Positions 57,939 to 64,000 of a DNA stretch of 64,000 bases are shown one piece after another. This stretch comes from Cupriavidus gilardii (GTDB taxonomy: Bacteria > Pseudomonadota > Gammaproteobacteria > Burkholderiales > Burkholderiaceae). How positions within the stretch are numbered: position 1 is the first letter of the stretch; each line of letters begins with the position of its first letter. Under the pieces are notes generated by a model. The model did not search any database. It saw only the letters and a list, made by a program, of their open reading frames with translations, and was not told the origin of the DNA. The stretch is from the NCBI RefSeq assembly GCF_013314895.1, contig NZ_JABTYE010000005.1, forward strand, positions 244,770 through 308,769, written 5' to 3'. The position numbers and the translations under genes were made by a program.

Positions 57939-58829
57939 ATGACCGATACCGCCCAGGCCGCCGCTGGCGCCTCTGCCGCCCCCTCCGCCCGCTTCGAGGG
58001 CAGCGCCCACTATGTGGCCACCGACGACCTGAAGCTGGCCGTCAATGCCGCGCGCACGCTGCAGCGTCCGCTGCTGATCAAGGGCGAGCCAGGCACCGGC
58101 AAGACCATGCTGGCCGAGGAAGTCGCCGCCGCGCTGGGCATGCCGCTGCTGCAGTGGCATATCAAGTCGACCACCAAGGCGCAGCAGGGCCTGTACGAAT
58201 ACGACGCGGTGTCGCGCCTGCGCGATTCGCAGCTCGGCGACGATCGCGTGCACGACATCCGCAACTACATCGTCAAGGGCGTGCTGTGGCAGGCGTTCGA
58301 GTCCGACGAGCCGGTGGTGCTGCTGATCGACGAGATCGACAAGGCGGACATCGAATTCCCCAACGACCTGCTGCGCGAAATCGACCGGATGGAGTTCTAC
58401 GTTTACGAGACGCGCGAACTGATCCGCGCGAAACACCGTCCGCTGGTCATCATCACGTCGAACAACGAGAAGGAACTGCCGGACGCCTTCCTGCGCCGCT
58501 GCTTCTTCCACTACATCAAGTTTCCCGACGCCGACACGATGCAGCGCATCGTCGATGTCCACTATCCGGGCATCAAGCGCGAGCTGGTGTCGGCTGCGCT
58601 CGAAGCGTTCTACGAGATGCGCAATCTGCCGGGCCTGAAGAAGAAGCCGTCGACCTCGGAGCTGATCGACTGGCTCAAGCTGCTGATGGCCGAGGACATT
58701 CCGCCCGAGGCGCTGCGCAGCCCGGACAAGAAGGCCGCGATCCCGCCGCTGCACGGCGCGCTGCTGAAGAACGAGCAGGACGTGCATCTGTTCGAGCGGC
58801 TGGTGTTCATGAACCGCGCCAATCGCTGA
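57939..58829 (+). CDS. MoxR-family AAA+ ATPase
   Basis: Chaperone-like AAA+ ATPase of 296 residues that usually works with a VWA protein to insert metals or activate enzymes. It shows Walker A (GEPGTGKTMLAEE), Walker B (VVLLIDEIDKADIEFPNDLL), sensor 1 (VIITSNNEKELPDAFLRRC) and a C-terminal helical lid. The start is the ATG at 57939. Its VWA partner lies 720 bp downstream after a GNAT gene, and the two cytochromes are divergent. Confidence 0.92.
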   Translation: MTDTAQAAAGASAAPSARFEGSAHYVATDDLKLAVNAARTLQRPLLIKGEPGTGKTMLAEEVAAALGMPLLQWHIKSTTKAQQGLYEYDAVSRLRDSQLGDDRVHDIRNYIVKGVLWQAFESDEPVVLLIDEIDKADIEFPNDLLREIDRMEFYVYETRELIRAKHRPLVIITSNNEKELPDAFLRRCFFHYIKFPDADTMQRIVDVHYPGIKRELVSAALEAFYEMRNLPGLKKKPSTSELIDWLKLLMAEDIPPEALRSPDKKAAIPPLHGALLKNEQDVHLFERLVFMNRANR

Positions 58830-58885
58830 ACGGCTGCCCTGCCCTCGTCGACCGTCGAACGTCCAAACCCTCGCCAGGAACCTCG

Positions 58886-59491
58886 ATGACCCGTCTGATC
58901 GCGCCGATCGTGCTGGAAGGCCGCCACGTCATGCTCGAACCGCTCGATGCCGCGCATGAAACCGAGCTGCGCGCGGCGGCGAGCGACGGCGAGCTGTGGA
59001 AGCTGTGGTACACCTCGGTGCCGACGCGCGACGGCATGCGGGCGTGGATCGATACCGCGCTGGACCAGCGCGACCGCCTCGGCGCAATGCCCTTCGTGGT
59101 GCGGCGCGTGCAGGACGGCGTGGTCGGCCCGGTGGTGGGCTCGACGCGCATGTTCAACGTCGACGAAACCTATCGGCGGCTCGAGATCGGCCACACCTGG
59201 TATGCGCAGAGCGTGCAGCGCACCGCAGTCAACACCGAGTGCAAGCTGCTGTTGCTCGCGCATGCCTTCGAGCAGCTGCGCTGCATCGCGGTCGAATTCC
59301 GCACGCACTGGATGAATCACCAGAGCCGCGCCGCGATCGCGCGCCTGGGTGCCAAGCAGGACGGCGTGCTGCGCAACCATCAGGTGATGCCCGACGGCTC
59401 GCTGCGCGACACCGTGGTCTTCTCGATCATTGCCAGCGAATGGCCGACGGTGAAACGCCACCTGCATTACCGGCTGGAGATGCCGCGCTGA
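58886..59491 (+). CDS. GNAT-family acetyltransferase (RimJ/RimL-like)
   Basis: N-acetyltransferase-fold protein of 201 residues with VLEGRHVMLEPLDAAHETEL at the N-terminus. The acetyl-CoA-binding region includes RRLEIGHTWYAQSVQRTAVNTECKLLLLAHAFEQL and NHQSRAAIARLGAKQDGVLRNH, as in RimJ/RimL-type enzymes that acetylate protein N-termini. Target unknown. The start is the ATG at 58886 with CCAGGAACCTCG upstream. It sits between moxR and the VWA gene on the same strand, 56 bp and 58 bp away. Confidence 0.9.
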   Translation: MTRLIAPIVLEGRHVMLEPLDAAHETELRAAASDGELWKLWYTSVPTRDGMRAWIDTALDQRDRLGAMPFVVRRVQDGVVGPVVGSTRMFNVDETYRRLEIGHTWYAQSVQRTAVNTECKLLLLAHAFEQLRCIAVEFRTHWMNHQSRAAIARLGAKQDGVLRNHQVMPDGSLRDTVVFSIIASEWPTVKRHLHYRLEMPR

Positions 59492-59549
59492 GCGCCGGGC
59501 CTTTCATCGCTCGCCCAGCCAGCCACCCATCGCGATACCGAGACCCGCC

Positions 59550-60725
59550 ATGCTGATCGACTTTTTCTTCTCGCTGCGGCACGCCAAGCTGCCGGTCTCC
59601 GTCAAGGAATACCTGACGATGCTGGAGGCGCTGAAGGCCCAGGTGATCGCGCCGTCGATCGACGAGTTCTACTACCTGTCGCGCATGACGCTGGTCAAGG
59701 ACGAGAAGCACTTCGACAAGTTCGACCAGACCTTCGCCGCGTACTTCAAGGGCGTCGAGAATCTGGTCGACTGGAAGTCCGACATCCCGCTCGACTGGCT
59801 GCAGAAGACACTGGAGCGTGAACTATCGCCCGAGGAGAAGGCGAAGATCGAGGCGATGGGCGGGCTCGACAAGCTGATGGAGCGCCTGAAGCAGCTGCTC
59901 GAGGAGCAGAAGGAAAAGCACGAGGGCGGCAACAAGTGGATCGGCACCGGCGGCACCTCGCCGTTCGGCCACGGCGGCTACAACCCGGAGGGCATCCGCA
60001 TCGGCGGACCATCCAAGGGCAACCGCACCGCGATCAAGGTGTGGGAGACGCGGGCCTATCGAGACTACGACGACCAGGTCGAACTGGGCACGCGCAACAT
60101 CAAGGTCGCGCTGCGGCGGCTGCGCCGGTTCGCGCGCGAAGGCGCCGACACCGAGCTGGATCTGGACGACACCATCCATTCGACGGCGGCCAACGCCGGC
60201 CTGCTCGACATCAAGCTGCGGCCGGAGCGGCATAACAAGGTCAAGGTGCTGATGCTGATGGATGTCGGCGGCTCGATGGACGACCACATCAAGCGCGTCG
60301 AGGAACTGTTCTCGGCGGCCAAGACCGAGTTCAAGCATCTGGAGTACTACTACTTCCACAACTGCGTCTACGACTACGTGTGGAAGAACAACCGCCGCCG
60401 GCACGCGGAAAAGATCGCCACCTGGGACCTGATCCACAAATACACGCCGGACTACAAGGTGATCTTCGTCGGCGACGCGACCATGAGCCCGTACGAGATC
60501 CTGCAGCCAGGCGGCTCGGTCGAGTACAACAACCCCGAGGCGGGCGCGGTCTGGCTGAACCGGCTGATCGACCAGTTCCCCCGCTTCGTCTGGCTCAATC
60601 CCGAGCCGGAGGGGCTGTGGCAGTACCGCCAGTCGATTTCGGTGATCAACCAGATCATGAAGTCGCGGATGTATCCGGTCACCATCGCCGGGCTCGAGCA
60701 GGCGATGAAGGTGCTGTCGAAATAG
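59550..60725 (+). CDS. CoxE-like VWA-domain protein, MoxR partner
   Basis: A 391-residue protein with an N-terminal helical region (LIDFFFSLRHAKLPVSVKEYL) and a Lys/Glu-rich coiled-coil-like segment (about 95-130). The C-terminal VWA domain has the metal motif DVGGSMDD. The middle block NRTAIKVWETRAYRDYDDQVELGTRNIKVALRRLRRFAREG is typical of this family. The MIDAS has Gly where Ser is commonly found (DxGxS), usual for this branch. It probably acts with MoxR to activate a metalloenzyme, whose identity is unknown. Confidence 0.9.
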   Translation: MLIDFFFSLRHAKLPVSVKEYLTMLEALKAQVIAPSIDEFYYLSRMTLVKDEKHFDKFDQTFAAYFKGVENLVDWKSDIPLDWLQKTLERELSPEEKAKIEAMGGLDKLMERLKQLLEEQKEKHEGGNKWIGTGGTSPFGHGGYNPEGIRIGGPSKGNRTAIKVWETRAYRDYDDQVELGTRNIKVALRRLRRFAREGADTELDLDDTIHSTAANAGLLDIKLRPERHNKVKVLMLMDVGGSMDDHIKRVEELFSAAKTEFKHLEYYYFHNCVYDYVWKNNRRRHAEKIATWDLIHKYTPDYKVIFVGDATMSPYEILQPGGSVEYNNPEAGAVWLNRLIDQFPRFVWLNPEPEGLWQYRQSISVINQIMKSRMYPVTIAGLEQAMKVLSK

Positions 60726-60736
60726 CCGGTGCGCCC

Positions 60737-61639
60737 TCACACCACCACGTCCACCCCTTCCATCAGCCACTGCCGGAAAGTCTGCAGCGCCGGCAGATGC
60801 TGCTTCTGCTCGGGGTAGCACAGGTAATAGCCCTTCTTGCTGAGCACCCGCGCCGGATGCGCCACCACCAAAGCGCCGCTGGCCAGCTCCTGCTCGATCA
60901 GGCAGCGCGGGATCAGCGCGATGCCGAGCCCCGACAGCGCGGCCTGGGTCAGCAGCGAGAACTGATCGAAACGCGGCCCGCTCCAGGCCTCGCGCGTGGT
61001 CACGCCGAGCTCGCCCAGCCAGTCGGACCAGGCCTCGGGCACCGTCGTATGGTGCAGCAGCGGGTAGTTCAGCAGCGCCCGCGGCGATGCGGCCACGCCG
61101 TTCGGCTCGTTGGCGAGCAGACCGGGCCGGCACACCGGCAGCACCTCGCGGCCGGTCATGTAGTCCGCCAGGCTGCCCGGCCAGACGCCGTCGCCGAAGC
61201 GGATCGCCGCATCCAGGTCCGGCTGCGAGAAGTCATAGCCCTGCGCGTGCGGCACGAATTCCAGCGTGACCTCGGGATGGCGCTCGAAGAACTGCGGCAG
61301 CCGCGGAATCAGCCACTTGGCGCCCAGCGTCGGCATGCTGGCGATATGCAGCGTGCCGCCGCGGCCCTGGCTGGCGACCAGTTCCACGGTCGCGGCCTCG
61401 ATCTCCTGCAGGCTGGGCCGGATCCGCTCCAGATAGCGGCGGCCGGCATCGGTCAGCAGCAGACGCTGACGGACGCGTTCGAACAGATCCACGCCCAGCG
61501 ACGACTCGAGCTGGCGGACCTGCTTGCTGACCGCACCCTGCGTGACATGGAGCTCGCGGGCGGCCAGCGTAAAACTGAGATGACGGGCGGCGGCCTCGAA
61601 GGCCTGCAGCCCGGTCAACGACGGGCATAGGCGCCGCAT
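60737..61639 (-). CDS. LysR-family transcriptional regulator (GcvA-like)
   Basis: A 300-residue regulator. The N-terminal helix-turn-helix spans residues 8-65 (LTGLQAFEAAARHLSFTLAARELHVTQGAVSKQVRQLE). The C-terminal co-inducer domain follows, with FSQPDLDAAIRFGDGVWPG and a GcvA-like pattern. It is divergent from the Bug-FGase operon across 201 bp that contains a LysR-type inverted repeat, so it probably controls those genes. The ligand is unknown. It converges on the VWA gene with an 11-bp gap. Confidence 0.93.
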   Translation of the reverse strand: MRRLCPSLTGLQAFEAAARHLSFTLAARELHVTQGAVSKQVRQLESSLGVDLFERVRQRLLLTDAGRRYLERIRPSLQEIEAATVELVASQGRGGTLHIASMPTLGAKWLIPRLPQFFERHPEVTLEFVPHAQGYDFSQPDLDAAIRFGDGVWPGSLADYMTGREVLPVCRPGLLANEPNGVAASPRALLNYPLLHHTTVPEAWSDWLGELGVTTREAWSGPRFDQFSLLTQAALSGLGIALIPRCLIEQELASGALVVAHPARVLSKKGYYLCYPEQKQHLPALQTFRQWLMEGVDVVV

Positions 61640-61840
61640 GCGACTTCCTCGATTTCCCAGACTTCACGACCAAATGGAATGACCGTGCGATTTTAATTCG
61701 TTTGCACGTTTCTTGCAGATTTGCGCAGAATCGCAAGCAAAGCACAACAAGGCTTTCTAGCACAGCAACGACGGGCGGGCTTTGCCGACGCCCCTTCCCC
61801 TTCCCCCAATTCGTGTTGGACTCCCTTTTCAGGATCATTC
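61640..61840. promoter_or_regulatory. Divergent promoter region with LysR-type operator
   Basis: TTGCG-CAGAAT-CGCAA (61721-61736) is an interrupted dyad with the TN11A form bound by LysR proteins. TTGCAC (61702-61707), 18 bp and CAGAAT (61726-61731) could be the Bug promoter, overlapped by the dyad. The region is AT-richer than its surroundings. Confidence 0.55.
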
Positions 61841-62827
61841 ATGCAACGCCGTAACATGCTCCGCCTTATCGCTGCCGGCTCGGCCGCCCTGGCCGCCGGC
61901 CTGTCGTTCCAGGCTGCCGCGCAGGGTTCGTATCCGACCAAGCCGATCACGCTGGTCGTGCCCTTCCCGGCCGGCGGCACCACCGACATCGTCGCCCGCA
62001 TCGTCGCCGACAAGCTGGGCCAGCAACTGGGCCAGGCCGTCGTGGTCGACAACCGCGGCGGCGCCGGCGGCAGCATCGGCACCAGCTATCTGGCCAAGGC
62101 CACCCCGGACGGCTACACCATCGGCATCGCCACGGCGTCGACCCACGGCATCAACCCGGCGATCTATCCGCGCCTGCAGTACGACGCCACCAAGGACTTC
62201 ACCACCATCACCAATCTGGCGTCGGTGCCGAACGTGATGAGCATCCACCCGTCGGTCAAGGCCAACGACATGAAGGCCTTCATCGCACTGGCGCAGTCGC
62301 AGCCGAACAAGCTGGCCTACGGCTCGGCCGGCAACGGCAGCGTGTCCCACATGATGGGCGAGCTGTTCAAGATGAGCAGCAAGACCGAGCTGCTGCACGT
62401 GCCGTACAAGGGCGTCGGCCCGGCGCTGAACGACACGCTGGCAAACCAGGTCCAGGTGCTGTTCGACAACCTGCCGTCGTCGCTGCCGTTCATCCAGGGC
62501 GGCAAGCTGCGCGCGCTGGCCGTGGCCGCGCCCAAGCGCGTCCCCACGCTGCCGAATGTGCCGACCTTCGCCGAGCTGGGCCTGGCCGAAGTCAACGACT
62601 CGTCGTGGTTCGGCCTGATCGCGCCGGCCAAGCTGCCGGCCGACATCCAGACCAAACTGCACGACGCCGCCGTCAAGGTGCTGGCGATGCCCGAGGTCAA
62701 GGAGAAGTTCGAGAAGCTGGGCGCGACCCCGGTCGGCGACACGCCGGCGCAGTTCGCCACGCAGATCCGGAACGAGGTGGCCAAGAACAAGCGCATCGCC
62801 GCCGCCGCCAAGATCTCGATGGACTAA
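61841..62827 (+). CDS. Tripartite tricarboxylate transporter substrate-binding protein (Bug family)
   Basis: Periplasmic solute-binding protein of 328 residues. A signal peptide with a twin-Arg-like start (MQRRNMLRLIAAGSAALAAG) ends at AAAQ. The family blocks PTKPITLVVPFPAGGTTDIVARI, VVVDNRGGAGGSIGT and LLHVPYKGVGPALND are clear. The usual TctA/TctB membrane partners are absent, as for most of the many Bug genes in Burkholderiales. The ligand is not predictable from sequence; the neighbour suggests an N-acyl amino acid or dicarboxylate. The start is ATG 61841 with CAGGATCATTC upstream. Confidence 0.92.
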   Translation: MQRRNMLRLIAAGSAALAAGLSFQAAAQGSYPTKPITLVVPFPAGGTTDIVARIVADKLGQQLGQAVVVDNRGGAGGSIGTSYLAKATPDGYTIGIATASTHGINPAIYPRLQYDATKDFTTITNLASVPNVMSIHPSVKANDMKAFIALAQSQPNKLAYGSAGNGSVSHMMGELFKMSSKTELLHVPYKGVGPALNDTLANQVQVLFDNLPSSLPFIQGGKLRALAVAAPKRVPTLPNVPTFAELGLAEVNDSSWFGLIAPAKLPADIQTKLHDAAVKVLAMPEVKEKFEKLGATPVGDTPAQFATQIRNEVAKNKRIAAAAKISMD

Positions 62828-62839
62828 GCCGCAAGCATC

Positions 62840-63721
62840 ATGACCGAAGCAGACCGAAAGAGCGCGGAGCGTTCTTACTTCCTGCAGCTGCCGGAAGGCG
62901 AGAGCAGCCCGCTCTTTCTCGACTCACCGCATAGCGCGACCACCTATCCGGCGGACTTCCGCTACGCCGCCGGGTTGCCCCTGAACCTGCTGCGCCAGGC
63001 CGAGGACACCTTCGTCGACGAGCTGTACGCCGACGCGCCGAAGCAGGGCATCGCGCTGCTGTGCGCGGGCTTTCCGCGCAGCTACCTCGATGCCAACCGC
63101 GGCATCGAGGAGATCGACCAGGCCCTGCTCGACGCCCCGTGGCCGGGCCCGATGCAGGAAACGCCCAAGACCCGGCTCGGCAAGGGACTGGTCTGGCGCG
63201 TGCTCGACACCGGCGAGGCCATCTACGATCGCAAGCTGAGCGTGGCCGAGGTGCAGGCGCGCATCGAGCGCTACTACCTGCCCTACTACGCCCAGCTGCA
63301 GAAGCTGGCCGACCGCGCGCTGGCGACGCACGGCAGCGCGTGGCACATCAACTGCCACTCGATGCCGAGCGAAGCGGCGCAATACGCGACCGAGCATCCG
63401 GGCCTGCAGCATCCGGATTTCGTGGTCGGCGACCGCGACGGCACCACCTGCGACAAGCGGTTCACCGATCTGGTGGAAGGCGTGCTCAAGGAGATGGGCT
63501 ACGAGGTCTGGCGCAACCATCCCTACAAGGGCGTGGAGATCGTGCGCGTGGTCGGCCAGCCCCAGGCCGGCCGTCACAGCCTGCAGCTCGAGATCAATCG
63601 CAAGCTGTATATGGACGAAGTGGCGTTGACCCGCAGCGAGGGCTTCGACAAGCTCAAGGGCAATCTGAACGCCCTGCTTGCCGAGCTCGACCGCTTCGCC
63701 CGTTCGGCCGCGCCGCGCTAG
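62840..63721 (+). CDS. N-formylglutamate amidohydrolase family protein
   Basis: Hydrolase of 293 residues in the FGase family, which cleaves N-formylglutamate to glutamate and formate in one branch of histidine degradation. Family features are LDSPHSATTYPADF (metal-binding HS near the N-terminus), ANRGIEEID, WHINCHSMP (a second metal His cluster) and HSLQLEINRKLYMDE near the C-terminus. It follows the Bug gene by 12 bp, so it is co-transcribed. No other hut genes are in the window, so the natural substrate may be a different N-acyl compound. Confidence 0.88.
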   Translation: MTEADRKSAERSYFLQLPEGESSPLFLDSPHSATTYPADFRYAAGLPLNLLRQAEDTFVDELYADAPKQGIALLCAGFPRSYLDANRGIEEIDQALLDAPWPGPMQETPKTRLGKGLVWRVLDTGEAIYDRKLSVAEVQARIERYYLPYYAQLQKLADRALATHGSAWHINCHSMPSEAAQYATEHPGLQHPDFVVGDRDGTTCDKRFTDLVEGVLKEMGYEVWRNHPYKGVEIVRVVGQPQAGRHSLQLEINRKLYMDEVALTRSEGFDKLKGNLNALLAELDRFARSAAPR

Positions 63722-63909
63722 CGCGGCGTCGTTCCGGCCCGGTCCGTTCGCTCCCCAGGGCGCCGGATCGGGACCGGTCCGCCGCTCGGGACTGACCCTA
63801 GGTTGGTGGCGCTGAGGAACTTTGTGCAAAGGGTTTCCTCTATCATGGCAGTCTTTTGCCAACCACTTCGCCCCCGAAGCAAGCAGATCCCGTGATCCGA
63901 CGAATTTCC

Positions 63910-64000
63910 ATGCGGCTGCGCGCCCTCGCCGCCGCAACCGCCGCCTTGATGCTGGCAGCCTGTGCCACCGCGCCCGACGAGCCCGGCAACACCGCGGACC
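63910..64000 (+). CDS. N-terminal fragment of a lipoprotein
   Basis: The first 30 residues of a protein cut by the window edge. They form a lipoprotein signal: MRLRALAAATAALMLAACATAP, with the lipobox LAAC. The start may be the ATG at 63910 or the in-frame GTG at 63892. The family cannot be named. Confidence 0.7.
   Translation, partial: MRLRALAAATAALMLAACATAPDEPGNTAD

Overview
The window is high-GC DNA from a betaproteobacterium of the order Burkholderiales, closest in content to Cupriavidus/Ralstonia. The reasons are an intracellular PHB depolymerase with the Cupriavidus-type catalytic cysteine, an RnfB-nth pair, an iscRSUA-hscBA-fdx-iscX cluster, a recJ locus with an RpfE-like gene, a 'Bug' solute-binding protein, and a rhombosortase with its GlyGly-CTERM substrate. 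Most of it is ordinary chromosomal core. No rRNA, tRNA, prophage or CRISPR array was recognised. The only clear mobile element is one intact IS481-family insertion at 55416-56671.

Layout. 1-5783: tail of an unknown gene, comEC, a TatD nuclease, and lolD/lolC (lipoprotein export). 5956-13580: RpfE-like gene, recJ, an NlpD-like lipoprotein, prfB with its programmed +1 frameshift, an SDR and lysS. 13675-19640: the complete isc iron-sulfur operon on the minus strand, with a promoter and two IscR boxes in front of iscR. 19698-30022: a PF10136 membrane protein, a tyrosine phosphatase, uvrB, an aromatic/aspartate aminotransferase, phaZ, a TetR regulator, rnfB and nth. 30054-38036: reductase, EamA exporter, DUF1841, an outer-membrane phospholipase, a thioredoxin-fold protein, grpE, a small membrane protein, hslR, hemH and hrcA. 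38139-44009: nadK, recN and a rhombosortase cassette. That cassette holds a lipoprotein resembling a free-standing subtilase propeptide, a subtilase with a GlyGly-CTERM tail, and the rhombosortase. 44016-55380: glnE, then yhdP-nitrilase-tldD, then aroG behind a leader. 55381-64000: the IS, two cytochromes c, moxR-GNAT-VWA, and a LysR regulator divergent from Bug plus an N-formylglutamate amidohydrolase. The window ends in the start of another lipoprotein gene.

The strongest regulatory finding is in front of aroG (DAHP synthase, first enzyme of the aromatic pathway). A consensus-like promoter is followed by a 23-codon open frame containing the run FYFYFF. After it come RNA segments that can form mutually exclusive 1:2, 2:3 and 3:4 helices, the last being a perfect 11-bp terminator hairpin with eight Ts. 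The geometry is that of a translation-coupled attenuator sensing Phe and Tyr supply. The second is the rhombosortase cassette, where the propeptide-like lipoprotein next to the protease suggests a dedicated inhibitor or chaperone.

Other structure includes 9-bp tandem repeats beside comEC, recJ and recN (different units), REP-like CTCTCCC/GGGAGAG hairpins (one of them the IS target, with a 7-bp duplication), and two probable leaderless transcripts (nadK, yhdP). Start codons were chosen from homology and visible Shine-Dalgarno sequences. TTG starts are proposed for lolC, hscB and the transposase, and GTG for rnfB and rrtA.
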